A stretch of 64,000 nt of DNA from Bacteroidales bacterium (lineage in GTDB: Bacteria; Bacteroidota; Bacteroidia; Bacteroidales; UBA932): positions 1 to 64,000 of the forward strand of contig JAAYCA010000044.1 in NCBI GenBank assembly GCA_012744435.1. Reading direction: 5' to 3'. This document shows positions 1-7,821 of this stretch, one piece after another. The notes beneath the pieces are model-generated. The model was given only the letters and a program-made list of their open reading frames with translations, had not been told where the DNA came from and made no database searches. The position numbers were made by a program, and so were the translations under genes. Within the stretch, counting starts at the first letter, position 1, and each line of letters opens with the position of its first letter.

Positions 1-10
1 GGAATTCCCG

Positions 11-18
11 TATCTTTG
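11..18 (+). promoter_or_regulatory. Bacteroidota -7 box before the steroid-reductase operon
   Basis: The octamer TATCTTTG matches the Bacteroidota -7 consensus TAnnTTTG. The matching -33 element would fall outside the window. It lies just before the first gene, so transcription of the operon may start near position 22-26. Confidence 0.5.
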
Positions 19-21
19 AAT

Positions 22-792
22 GTGGTATCATTGCAAACATTCTATATTTTCCTGGCCGTCATGGCCCTGCTCGCGGTCGTCGTTTTCTTCGGCCTCTACC
101 GGGTCGATGCCGGCTATGGAAAGTTCTATAGCAGGAAGTGGGGACCGTCCCTGGACAACCGCCTCGGCTGGATGCTGATGGAAGCCCCGGTCTTCATCGC
201 CATGCTCCTGTTGTGGCTCTCCTCCACCCGCCGGCAGGACCCTGTGCGGGTGGTGTTCGTCCTGTTGTTCGAGCTGCACTATTTCCACCGCTCGTTCATT
301 TTCCCGCTGCAGATCCGCGGCCGCTCCCGGATGCCGGTCAGCATCATCCTGATGGGTGTCCTGTTCAACACGCTCAACGCCTTCATGCAAGGCGGGTGGA
401 TTTTCTATCTTTCGCCTGCCGACGCCTATCCGCTTTCCTGGCTCACCCGTCTGCCCTTCGTGGCGGGGACGCTGCTGTTCCTGACGGGCATGATCGTCAA
501 CATCCGTTCCGACAGAACCATCCGGCATCTGCGCAGACCCGGGGACACCGCCCATTACCTCCCCACGGAGGGAATGTTCCGCTACGTGACCAGCGCCAAC
601 TATTTCGGCGAATTCGTGGAATGGGTGGGGTTCGCCATCCTGACCTGGTCCTGGTCCGGCGCCGTGTTTGCGCTCTGGACCTTCGCGAATCTCGCGCCCC
701 GCGCCGCCCGCATCTATGACTTATACTGTCAGGAATTTCCGGACGAGCTGGACAGCCGGAAACTGCACCGAATCATCCCTTTTATCTACTGA
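22..792 (+). CDS. Steroid 5-alpha-reductase family protein (SRD5A-like)
   Basis: Polytopic membrane protein of about 256 residues, close to the length of animal SRD5A1/2. The C-terminal part carries the family signature: NYFGEFVEWVGFA, then PRAARIYDLY and a terminal RKLHRIIPFIY. The N-terminal part has the spaced G..L..R.GW...E.P.F pattern. Family members reduce the delta4 double bond of 3-oxo-delta4 steroids with NADPH, giving 5-alpha (allo) products. The start is uncertain: no in-frame ATG precedes position 61, and starting there would cut the first membrane helix, so GTG at 22 is chosen; TTG at 16 or 31 is possible. The next gene follows after one base. The family is clear; the substrate is inferred, with a bile acid or steroid ketone most likely. 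Confidence 0.85.
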   Translation: MVSLQTFYIFLAVMALLAVVVFFGLYRVDAGYGKFYSRKWGPSLDNRLGWMLMEAPVFIAMLLLWLSSTRRQDPVRVVFVLLFELHYFHRSFIFPLQIRGRSRMPVSIILMGVLFNTLNAFMQGGWIFYLSPADAYPLSWLTRLPFVAGTLLFLTGMIVNIRSDRTIRHLRRPGDTAHYLPTEGMFRYVTSANYFGEFVEWVGFAILTWSWSGAVFALWTFANLAPRAARIYDLYCQEFPDELDSRKLHRIIPFIY

Positions 793-793
793 A

Positions 794-2032
794 ATGATCG
801 ATTCTCCGATATTCACCCCCGTCCGTTTCGGCCCCGTAGAACTGCGCAACCGCGTCATCCGCTCGGCTGCCTTTGAAAACATGGCCTACGGCAACAATCC
901 CTCGCAGGACCTGAAGGACTACCATGTCGCCGTCTCGCGCGGCGGGGTCGGGATGACGACGCTCGCCTATGCCTCCGTGAGCCGGAGCGGCCTGTCCTTC
1001 GACGGACAGCTGTGGATGCGCGAAGAGATCGTCCCGGCGTTGCGGGACATCACGGACGCCGTCCATGCGCAGGGAGCGAAGGCCTCCATCCAGCTGGGGC
1101 ACTGCGGCAACATGACGCACCGCGCCACCTGCGGCTGTACGCCGATGGGGGCCTCGGGCGGGTTCAACCTGTATTCTCCGACCTTCGTCCGCAGGATGCG
1201 CGAAGAGGAGATCCTCTCGCTTGTGGAGGACTTCGGCCACGCCGTGGAGCTGGCCAGGCAGGCCGGATTCGACTGCGTGGAGATCCATGCCGGCCATGGC
1301 TACCTGATCAGCCAGTTCCTCTCGCCTTATACCAATCACCGCCACGACCGTTTCGGCGGCAGCCTCGAGAACCGGATGCGTTTCATGCAGATGGTGATCC
1401 GGCGCGTGATGGAGGCCGCGGGGCAGGACATGGGCGTGCTTGTCAAGATGAATATGCACGACGGCTTCCGGCGCGGCATGCAGCGGCAGGAGTGCCTTGC
1501 CGTCGCACGCGAACTGGAGCGGCTGGGCGTGCACGGAATCGTCCTGTCGGCCGGCTTCGTGAGCAAGGCCCCGATGGAGGTGATGCGCGGGGCGATGCCC
1601 ATCCGCACGCTGGCGCACTACATGGATATGCGCAAATTCTGGTGGCTCAAGGCCCTGATCCGCCTGTTCGGCCGGATGATGATCCCGACGGTCCCCTTCC
1701 GGGAGGGGTATTTCCTCGAAGAAGCCAAGCGTTTCCGCGCTGCCGTGGACGTGCCGCTGATCTACGTGGGCGGGCTGGTGTCGCGGGAGAAGATGGAAGA
1801 AGTCCTCGCCGCGGGTTTTGACGGCCTCCAGATGGCCCGCGCGCTGATCCATGACACGGATTTCGTGAACCGGCTCCGCAGCGGGGAAGTCTCGTGCAGC
1901 GGCTGCCGCCACTCCAACTACTGCATCGGGCGGATGTACAGTCTTGACATGAAATGCAATCGCTGCGCAGGCACGTTGCCGTCCGCCCTGCGCCGGGAAA
2001 TCGAAAAAGCGGAAGCGCGATGGTCGCACTGA
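794..2032 (+). CDS. NADH:flavin oxidoreductase / Old Yellow Enzyme family, candidate 5-beta-reductase
   Basis: A 412-residue FMN-dependent TIM-barrel ene-reductase. The N-terminal FTPVRFGPVELRNRV and the active-site stretch EIHAGHGYLISQFLSP followed by HDRFGGSLENR are classic for the family. The C-terminus has spaced cysteines (CSGC, then C, then C near residues 370-390), reminiscent of the iron-sulfur ligands in BaiCD-type enzymes, but the FAD/NAD domains of those about 650-residue proteins are missing. ATG at 794 gives a 1-base gap to the preceding reductase and is preferred over a longer upstream reading. Paired with a 5-alpha-reductase and dehydrogenases, a role in reducing delta4-3-oxo steroids or bile acids is plausible; this is inference from context. 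Confidence 0.85.
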   Translation: MIDSPIFTPVRFGPVELRNRVIRSAAFENMAYGNNPSQDLKDYHVAVSRGGVGMTTLAYASVSRSGLSFDGQLWMREEIVPALRDITDAVHAQGAKASIQLGHCGNMTHRATCGCTPMGASGGFNLYSPTFVRRMREEEILSLVEDFGHAVELARQAGFDCVEIHAGHGYLISQFLSPYTNHRHDRFGGSLENRMRFMQMVIRRVMEAAGQDMGVLVKMNMHDGFRRGMQRQECLAVARELERLGVHGIVLSAGFVSKAPMEVMRGAMPIRTLAHYMDMRKFWWLKALIRLFGRMMIPTVPFREGYFLEEAKRFRAAVDVPLIYVGGLVSREKMEEVLAAGFDGLQMARALIHDTDFVNRLRSGEVSCSGCRHSNYCIGRMYSLDMKCNRCAGTLPSALRREIEKAEARWSH

Positions 2033-2778
2033 TTACAGGAGGCAGCTCCGGCATCGGCCTGGAGTATTCGCGCCAGCTTGCTGCGCGCGGCTATGAGCTG
2101 GTGCTCGTGAGCAACCGCGAGCAGGAACTCGCGGACGCTGCGCAGACGCTTTCCGCCGTCGCGGCGGTGCGCACCCGCTGCCAGGACCTCGCCGGGGAGC
2201 GTTCCGCGGACGGACTTTTCGCCTGGTGCCAGGCGGAGGGCCTCCACCCGGACGTGCTGGTGAACAATGCCGGCATGTTCTTTTTCAAGGAACTGCAGGT
2301 GGAGGACCTGGACCGCGTCCAGGCCATGATCAACCTCCATGTCACCACCGTCACGCGGCTCTGCGTGCTGTTCGGGCAGGACATGAAGGCGCGGGGCGGC
2401 GGATACATCCTGAACGTGTCGTCGATGGCATCGCGGATTCCGGTTCCCGGCATCACCGTTTATTCTGCGACAAAGGCGTATCTGCGCAATTTCGGCCGGT
2501 CCTTCTCCTATGAGATGCGGCCCTACGGCGTCAGCGTGACCACGGTCTGTCCCGCCGCCGTCGCCACGCCGCTGTACAGGCTGAGTGAGAAAAAGATGCG
2601 GACAGCCTTGCGCGTCGGACTCGTCCAAACCCCGGCGTGGCTGGTCCGGCGTTCGCTCCGCGCCATGTTCCGGAAACGCCGGATCATCAGTCCGGCTTTC
2701 ATGAATGTCTGGCTCCCGGCGCTCATCGCCCTGCTGCCGGCGCCGCTCGTGGCAAGAATATGGATAAAAGTGAAATAA
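2020..2778 (+). CDS. Short-chain dehydrogenase/reductase (SDR), first of two
   Basis: A 252-residue classical SDR with a Rossmann fold. Cofactor motif TGGSSGIG lies at residues 6-13, NNAG near residue 84, catalytic Ser in NVSSMAS and YSATK (Tyr-x-x-x-Lys) near residue 147. The C-terminal 40 residues are hydrophobic and basic, as in membrane-associated 17-beta-HSD12/3-ketoacyl-reductase types. The ATG overlaps the oxidoreductase gene by 13 bases, which implies translational coupling. In the operon it is a candidate 3-beta- or 3-alpha-hydroxysteroid dehydrogenase acting on the 3-oxo group; the exact substrate and stereochemistry cannot be read from sequence. Confidence 0.85.
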   Translation: MVALITGGSSGIGLEYSRQLAARGYELVLVSNREQELADAAQTLSAVAAVRTRCQDLAGERSADGLFAWCQAEGLHPDVLVNNAGMFFFKELQVEDLDRVQAMINLHVTTVTRLCVLFGQDMKARGGGYILNVSSMASRIPVPGITVYSATKAYLRNFGRSFSYEMRPYGVSVTTVCPAAVATPLYRLSEKKMRTALRVGLVQTPAWLVRRSLRAMFRKRRIISPAFMNVWLPALIALLPAPLVARIWIKVK

Positions 2779-3575
2779 ACGGGAGGATCATCGTCACAGG
2801 CGCGACCGGTGCGATCGGCTCGGCTGTGACGCGCTCGCTTGCCGCCGGGGGACGCCCGGTGGTGATGGCCTGCCGGAATCCCCGCAAGGCGGAGGAACAG
2901 CGGTCGCAGATCCTCGCAGCTTGTCCGCAGGCCCGGCTGGAAGTGCGGCAGCTCGATCTCCGCTCGCTCAGGTCCGTCCGCGCTTTCGCGGAGTCGCTCG
3001 GGCCCGAGCCCGTCACGGGCCTGCTGCACAATGCCGGTGTCATCAGCCGGCGCTACGAGCTGACCGAAGACGGGTTCGAGAACACCTTCTGCACGAATTA
3101 TTTCGCGCCCTTCCTGCTGACGACCCTGCTCCTGCCCCGTCTGGAGGCGGGTGCGCATGTCGTCAGCATGGTGTCCCTGTCATGCCGCTTCGTCAGGCTG
3201 ACGGAGGCGTCCCTGCAGCCTTCGGAGGAGGATTTCTCCCAGCTGGGCACCTATGCGCGCACCAAGCTCGCGATGCTGCATTTCTCTCAGGAACTCGCCC
3301 GCAGACGGCCGGACCTGCACGTCAATGTGGCCGACCCGGGCATCGTGGATACCAATATCATAACCCTGGGCCATTGGTTCGATCCCCTCACGGACGTGCT
3401 CTTCCGCCCGTTCATCAAGTCGCCCCGGAAAGGGGCCGTGCCGCCGCTCGCCGCGCTGGCCGCCGACCGGACGGGGTGCTATTTCGTCGGGAACCGTTCC
3501 CATGCCATCCCGGTGCGCTATCAGGACCCTGAGCTGGAGCGGCGCCTCTGGAAGGAAACGGAGCGTCTGCTTTAA
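2760..3575 (+). CDS. Short-chain dehydrogenase/reductase (SDR), second, retinol-dehydrogenase-like
   Basis: A 271-residue SDR with cofactor motif TGATGAIG near residues 13-20, HNAG near residue 90 and the catalytic YARTK. The layout (long segment between NAG and YxxxK, ending in [12 protein letters not shown]) resembles RDH11/12-type SDRs that act on hydrophobic alcohols or ketones. Its ATG overlaps the preceding SDR by 19 bases. It ends 26 bases before lysS, which has its own promoter, so it is the last gene of the operon. A hydroxysteroid dehydrogenase role is inferred from context. Confidence 0.85.
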   Translation: MDKSEINGRIIVTGATGAIGSAVTRSLAAGGRPVVMACRNPRKAEEQRSQILAACPQARLEVRQLDLRSLRSVRAFAESLGPEPVTGLLHNAGVISRRYELTEDGFENTFCTNYFAPFLLTTLLLPRLEAGAHVVSMVSLSCRFVRLTEASLQPSEEDFSQLGTYARTKLAMLHFSQELARRRPDLHVNVADPGIVDTNIITLGHWFDPLTDVLFRPFIKSPRKGAVPPLAALAADRTGCYFVGNRSHAIPVRYQDPELERRLWKETERLL

Positions 3576-3586
3576 AACATTTTTCT

Positions 3587-3594
3587 TATCTTTG
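3587..3594 (+). promoter_or_regulatory. -7 promoter box of lysS, leaderless geometry
   Basis: TATCTTTG matches TAnnTTTG. Only 7 nt separate it from the lysS ATG, so the transcript probably begins at or next to the start codon. No exact TTG is seen at the -33 position. Confidence 0.65.
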
Positions 3595-3601
3595 CGCCAT
3601 T

Positions 3602-5140
3602 ATGGCAGATTTTAGCGAACAAGAATTGATCCGCCGCGAGTCGCTGGCGAAATTGAGAGAACTGGGGATCGAGCCGTACCCGGCCGCCGAGTATCCCGTG
3701 AACGCCACCGCGGCGCAGATTCTGGAAGAATTCGACCCGGAGAAGGGCAACCTGCAGGACGTCTGCATCGCCGGCCGCCTGATGAGCCGGCGCATCATGG
3801 GCGCCGCTTCCTTCGGCGAGCTTCAGGACGAAACGGGGCGCATCCAGATCTACGTCAAGCGTGACGAGATCTGCCCCGGAGAGGACAAGACCCTGTACAA
3901 TACTGTCTGGAAGAAGCTCCTGGACATCGGTGACATCGTGGGCATCAAGGGTTTTGCGTTCATCACGCAGACCGGCCAGCTGAGCGTGCACGCCAAGGAG
4001 CTCACCCTGCTGAGCAAGTCGCTTCGCGTGCTGCCCATCGTCAAGGAACTGGACGGCCAGGTCTTCGACGCCTTCACGGATCCGGAACTCCGTTACCGGC
4101 AGCGCTACGTGGACCTGATCGTCAATCCGCAAGTCAAGGATACCTTTGTCAAACGCGCGAAAATCATCGCGACGATGCGCGAGTATTTCAATGCCGCCGG
4201 CTGTCTGGAGGTGGAGACCCCCATCCTGCAGAGCATCCCGGGCGGCGCCGCCGCGCGCCCCTTCGTGACGCACCACAATGCACTGGACATTCCGCTTTAC
4301 CTGCGCATCGCCAACGAGCTCTACCTCAAACGCCTCATCGTGGGCGGCTACAGCGGGGTGTATGAGTTCGCGAAGGATTTCCGCAACGAGGGCATGGACA
4401 AGACCCACAATCCCGAGTTTACCTGCATGGAGATCTACGTTGCCTACAAGGACTACAACTGGATGATGAAGTTCGTGGAGAGGATGCTGGAAAAGATCTC
4501 CCTCGCCGTCAACGGTTCTACGAAGGTGACCATCGGGGACAACGAAGTCGATTTCGGCGGCACCTACCGCCGCCTGCCGATCCTCGATGCGATCAAGGAA
4601 TATGCAGGCGTGGATGTGAAGGGCATGGACGAGGACCAGCTGCGCGCCACCTGCAAGAAGCTGGGCGTGGACATCGAGCCTTCGATGGGCAAGGGCAAGC
4701 TGATCGATGCCATCTTCGGCACCTATTGCGAAGACAAACTCGTCCAGCCGACCTTCATTATCGATTATCCCGTGGAGATGTCTCCGCTGACCAAGCGCCA
4801 CCGTACGGATCCCACGCTTACCGAGCGTTTCGAGCTGTTCGTCTGCGGCAAGGAGCTGGCGAACGCCTATTCCGAGCTGAATGATCCGATCGACCAGCTG
4901 GAGCGTTTCGAGGAGCAGGCCGCCCTCAAGAGCAAGGGCGACGACGAGGCGATGTATATCGATCTGGACTTCGTCCGCGCGCTGGAGTACGGCATGCCGC
5001 CGACATCCGGCCTCGGAATGGGAATCGACCGCCTGACCATGTTCATGACGGGACAGACGACCATCCAGGATGTTCTCTTCTTCCCGCAGATGAGGCCTGA
5101 AAAGGTCTTGAAAAAAGAAGCGGGGAAGCAGGACGAATAA
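3602..5140 (+). CDS. lysS: Lysyl-tRNA synthetase, class II
   Basis: A 512-residue cytosolic enzyme that charges tRNA-Lys. An OB-fold anticodon-binding domain spans roughly residues 55-165, then a class II catalytic core with motif 2 ([15 protein letters not shown], residues about 260-275) and motif 3 ([11 protein letters not shown], about 470-480). Length is normal for bacterial class II LysRS. The ATG lies 7 nt after a -7 box and has no Shine-Dalgarno. The downstream methyltransferase starts 12 bases after the stop and may be co-transcribed. Confidence 0.98.
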   Translation: MADFSEQELIRRESLAKLRELGIEPYPAAEYPVNATAAQILEEFDPEKGNLQDVCIAGRLMSRRIMGAASFGELQDETGRIQIYVKRDEICPGEDKTLYNTVWKKLLDIGDIVGIKGFAFITQTGQLSVHAKELTLLSKSLRVLPIVKELDGQVFDAFTDPELRYRQRYVDLIVNPQVKDTFVKRAKIIATMREYFNAAGCLEVETPILQSIPGGAAARPFVTHHNALDIPLYLRIANELYLKRLIVGGYSGVYEFAKDFRNEGMDKTHNPEFTCMEIYVAYKDYNWMMKFVERMLEKISLAVNGSTKVTIGDNEVDFGGTYRRLPILDAIKEYAGVDVKGMDEDQLRATCKKLGVDIEPSMGKGKLIDAIFGTYCEDKLVQPTFIIDYPVEMSPLTKRHRTDPTLTERFELFVCGKELANAYSELNDPIDQLERFEEQAALKSKGDDEAMYIDLDFVRALEYGMPPTSGLGMGIDRLTMFMTGQTTIQDVLFFPQMRPEKVLKKEAGKQDE

Positions 5141-5152
5141 TCGCGCCGCCCC

Positions 5153-6049
5153 ATGCCGGAGTTGATCACATCGCCTTCGAATCCGAAGATCAAACGGCTC
5201 CTCGCGCTGCAGCAGAAGTCTTCTGCGCGGCGCGAGGCCGGTCTTTTCGTGGTCGAAGGCCGCCGCGAGCTGCAGCATTGCATCGATGCCGGTTTCACCG
5301 TAGATACTCTCTTCGTCTGTCCTTCGCTCTTCAATGCCCTGCAGGGTGGCCAACTGCCCCCTGAAACGTCCGGCTGCGCCGGACCCCTCCCATCTGACGA
5401 TGGGCCCCTCCCTCTTACGATGCCGAGGGTGGCACGGTTTCCTGGGGCAGTTGCCACCGCTGCGGGGCAGGCGAAAGTGTTCGAGGTGAGCGAGGAGGTG
5501 TATGCGAAGATGGCGATGCGGGAAGGGACAGAAGGGGTTGTTGCGGAGGTGAAGACTCCGGAGCGGAGGCTGGAGGATATCGTATTGCCGGCAAATCCGC
5601 TGGTGGTGGTACTGGAGCGGGTGGAGAAACCCGGCAACCTGGGGGCGGTGCTCCGCAGTGCGGACGCGGCGGGCGCCGATGCGGTGCTGGTCTGCGATCC
5701 GCTGACCGACCTCTGGAACCCGAATCTCATCCGCGCGTCCATCGGCGCCGTGTTTACGGTGCCCTGCGCCGCTTGCGCTTCGGAGGCCGCCATCGCCTTC
5801 CTCAAGGCCCGCGGCATCCGCATCCTGACGGCTCAGCTGCAGGATTCTTCGCTCTATTACGATTGCGACATGACCGGCGGGACGGCGCTCGTGATGGGCA
5901 CGGAGGCTACGGGACTCACGCCCGTCTGGCGCTCCGCCGCCGATGCCCACATCCGCATCCCCATGCTCGGCGCGCTGGACTCGCTCAATGTTTCGGTGTC
6001 CGCCGCCATTCTGCTCTTCGAAGCCGTCAGACAGCGTCAGAATGGATAG
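5153..6049 (+). CDS. TrmH/SpoU-family RNA 2'-O-methyltransferase carrying an in-frame repeat insert
   Basis: SAM-dependent, trefoil-knot (SPOUT) methyltransferase of 298 residues. The N-terminal substrate-binding domain starts with SNPKIKRLLALQQKSSARR. The catalytic domain shows the three SpoU motifs: ERVEKPGNLGAVLRSADAAG, then LVMGTEATGL, then IPMLGALDSLNVSVSAAI. Residues about 67-101 are encoded by a 105-nt palindromic repeat also found in rnr, in the variable loop between the two halves of the N-terminal domain. Without it the protein is near the usual family length. The RNA target (rRNA or tRNA) cannot be assigned. The 3' end overlaps aroE by 8 bases. Confidence 0.93.
   Translation: MPELITSPSNPKIKRLLALQQKSSARREAGLFVVEGRRELQHCIDAGFTVDTLFVCPSLFNALQGGQLPPETSGCAGPLPSDDGPLPLTMPRVARFPGAVATAAGQAKVFEVSEEVYAKMAMREGTEGVVAEVKTPERRLEDIVLPANPLVVVLERVEKPGNLGAVLRSADAAGADAVLVCDPLTDLWNPNLIRASIGAVFTVPCAACASEAAIAFLKARGIRILTAQLQDSSLYYDCDMTGGTALVMGTEATGLTPVWRSAADAHIRIPMLGALDSLNVSVSAAILLFEAVRQRQNG
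5351..5455 (+). repeat. In-frame palindromic repeat, copy 1 (inside the TrmH-family gene)
   Basis: A 105-nt unit, 35 codons. The closing stem pairs 5351-5360 with 5444-5453 (10 bp), then 5363-5367 with 5437-5441. It encloses three hairpins: 5368-5374/5378-5384 (GTCCGGC/GCCGGAC), 5389-5394/5399-5404 (CCCATC/GATGGG) and a CCCTC/GAGGG stem ending at 5429. It matches 50745-50849 with 5 differences in 105 nt; positions 5360-5438 are identical. It is read in the same frame and orientation in both hosts. Confidence 0.9.
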
Positions 6050-6710
6050 ATTCGGTCTCATCGGGCATCCCATCGCCCATTCCCTCAGCCCTGCGCTGTT
6101 CACCGCCGCCTACGGCGGAAGATATGTCTATGACCTGATCCAAACGCCGGATTTCGAAGAGGCGTGGGCCCGCTTCCTGGCGGCGTATAAGGCCATCAAT
6201 ATCACGGCCCCTTTCAAAGGCGACGCCTTTGCGCGTGCAGATTGGCGGAGCCCTGAGAGCGAACGCGTCGGAGCGACCAACCTGGTCGTCAGGACCCCGG
6301 AGGGGACGAAGGCGTACAACTCGGATTACCGGGGCGTGAAGGCCCTGCTGGCGCCGCTTGGACGCGGCACGGCAGCCGTCATCGGCTACGGGGGTGCCGG
6401 CAAGGCGGCCCTGGCCGCCGCCGAGGACCTTGGCTTCGATGTGCGCCTGTATCGCCATGGCGAAGTGGCCGGCGGCGTGAGCGCCGACGTGATTGTCTAC
6501 ACCCTGCCGCGCTTTGTCGAGGGCGCCGACCGTCTCGACTGCACCCATCTGCTGGAGGCCAATTACAAGGATCCCTGCCTGGCGGGCCGTCCGGGCTACA
6601 TCCCCGGCTCCGCCTGGCTGCTGGCACAGGCCGTCACCGGTTATTCCCTGATGACGGGCGAGGAGCCGGATCCGGCTCCGATGAAAGCCGTTTTCCCTAA
6701 TCTTGCATAA
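6042..6710 (+). CDS. aroE: Shikimate dehydrogenase
   Basis: Reduces 3-dehydroshikimate to shikimate with NADPH in the aromatic amino acid pathway. At 222 residues it is short for the family (about 245-280). The N-terminal substrate site has GHPIAHSLSP; the catalytic Lys is in NITAPFK (residue 59) and the catalytic Asp in NSDYRG (residue 95). The nucleotide-binding loop is GYGGAGKAA. The ATG overlaps the end of the methyltransferase gene by 8 bases. Its 3' end overlaps the end of the convergent aroK, the next enzyme of the same pathway. Confidence 0.95.
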   Translation: MDRFGLIGHPIAHSLSPALFTAAYGGRYVYDLIQTPDFEEAWARFLAAYKAINITAPFKGDAFARADWRSPESERVGATNLVVRTPEGTKAYNSDYRGVKALLAPLGRGTAAVIGYGGAGKAALAAAEDLGFDVRLYRHGEVAGGVSADVIVYTLPRFVEGADRLDCTHLLEANYKDPCLAGRPGYIPGSAWLLAQAVTGYSLMTGEEPDPAPMKAVFPNLA

Positions 6711-7200
6711 AGACGGACTCGATCGCAGCGGCAACTTCCGCGGGGCCGAGGCCATCGGTATCGACGACCCGGGGCGCCTGGGCATAGACAGGTGTGCGGG
6801 CGGCGAAGAGCTTTCCCGCATCGGCGAAAAGGGGGCGGGAGGCGTCGACGTCTCCGAGCCGCTCCCGGATGGTCTCCAGGCTCGTACGCAGCCATACGCA
6901 GCGCGTCCGGGAAAAGACCAGGTCGCGGGCGGCGGGGACGGTGAGCGTGCCGCCGCCAAGTGCAAGAACGGTGTCACAGTCCGCGGCGCCGGCCTCGTCG
7001 ATCACGGCGCGAAGCGCCTCCAGTTCAGCCGCACGGAATGCGGACTCGCCGCCTTCCCGGAAGATTTCCGGGATGCTGCGCCCCTGCCGGGCAACGATTT
7101 CCGCGTCCAGATCCACAAAACGGGCCCCGAGACGCTCCGCGAGCGCCCGCCCGGTGCTGCTCTTTCCGCAGCCCATGAATCCCGTAAGCGAAATCGTCAT
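6697..7200 (-). CDS. aroK: Shikimate kinase
   Basis: Phosphorylates shikimate at the 3-hydroxyl with ATP. The 167-residue P-loop kinase has the Walker A GFMGCGKSS at residues 7-15, the substrate-binding DLDAEI near residue 32, the shikimate-binding GGGT loop and a lid with SRPLF. ATG at 7200 is chosen because the P-loop then lies at the normal distance from the N-terminus. A -7 box on the minus strand (7227-7220) leaves 19 nt before the start. It converges on aroE with a 14-base overlap of the 3' ends. Confidence 0.95.
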   Translation of the reverse strand: MTISLTGFMGCGKSSTGRALAERLGARFVDLDAEIVARQGRSIPEIFREGGESAFRAAELEALRAVIDEAGAADCDTVLALGGGTLTVPAARDLVFSRTRCVWLRTSLETIRERLGDVDASRPLFADAGKLFAARTPVYAQAPRVVDTDGLGPAEVAAAIESVFMQD

Positions 7201-7219
7201 TTTCAGAAAGATTACCGGA

Positions 7220-7227
7220 CAAAGATA
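7220..7227 (-). promoter_or_regulatory. -7 promoter box of aroK
   Basis: Read on the minus strand the octamer is TATCTTTG, a full match to TAnnTTTG, 19 nt before the aroK ATG. On the plus strand a weaker box (TATCTTGT, 7251-7258) precedes ssb, so the interval is divergent. Confidence 0.55.
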
Positions 7228-7278
7228 CGCGCATTTCGCCAAAAAATCCCTATCTTGTCAGACTAAATTTTATGTACT

Positions 7279-7809
7279 ATGTCACTGAATAAAGTCATGC
7301 TGATCGGTAACGTTGGAAGAGACCCCAATGTACGTTACCTCGAAGGAAACAATCCCGGTTCCCAGGGCCGGAAAGTCGCCACTTTCACCCTCGCCACTTC
7401 AGAGCGCTACCGCGACCGCAGCGGAGAGACCCGCGAAAACACCGAATGGCACAACATCGTCGCCTGGGGCCAGCCCGCGGATGTCTGCGAGCGTTTCGTC
7501 CGCAAGGGCACCCAGCTCTATATCGAAGGCAGGCTCCGCACCCGCAAGTATACGGACGCCCAGGGGATGGAGAAATACACCACGGAGATCAACGTCGACA
7601 CGCTGCAGTTGCTCGGCCGCCGCGACGGTGACGGCGCAGGCTACCCGGCAGACCAGCCGGGCGGAGGCTATCAGCGCCAGGGCGGTTATCAGCAGCCCGC
7701 ACAGCCGGCCTACCAGCAGCCCGCCCCCGCCCAGGCCGCCCCGCAGGCTCCGGCCGCACCCGCCGCCCCCGCCACCGACGAGGGCCCGACCGACGATCTC
7801 CCCTTCTAA
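7279..7809 (+). CDS. ssb: Single-stranded DNA-binding protein
   Basis: A 176-residue SSB that coats single-stranded DNA and recruits repair and replication partners. The N-terminal OB-fold (MSLNKVMLIGNVGRDPNVRYL to about residue 112) is followed by a Gly/Gln/Tyr/Pro/Ala-rich flexible linker and the conserved acidic tip DDLPF, which binds partner proteins. A -7-like box lies 20 nt upstream. The 12-base gap to the next gene suggests some read-through into the transporter genes. Confidence 0.97.
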   Translation: MSLNKVMLIGNVGRDPNVRYLEGNNPGSQGRKVATFTLATSERYRDRSGETRENTEWHNIVAWGQPADVCERFVRKGTQLYIEGRLRTRKYTDAQGMEKYTTEINVDTLQLLGRRDGDGAGYPADQPGGGYQRQGGYQQPAQPAYQQPAPAQAAPQAPAAPAAPATDEGPTDDLPF

Positions 7810-7821
7810 AAACGAATCATT

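Noticed and set aside
20..60. ATG at position 20 as start of the first gene
   Set aside because: It is out of frame with the steroid-reductase reading frame, so it cannot start that protein.
5351..5455. Treating the insert as a genuine protein domain of the methyltransferase
   Set aside because: The identical DNA occurs in RNase R, has palindromic structure, and falls in a loop absent from other family members, so a DNA-level repeat is the better explanation.
3572..6103. Long antisense frame over lysS and the methyltransferase gene
   Set aside because: His/Arg/Gly-rich translation without domains; opposite strand of clearly conserved genes.
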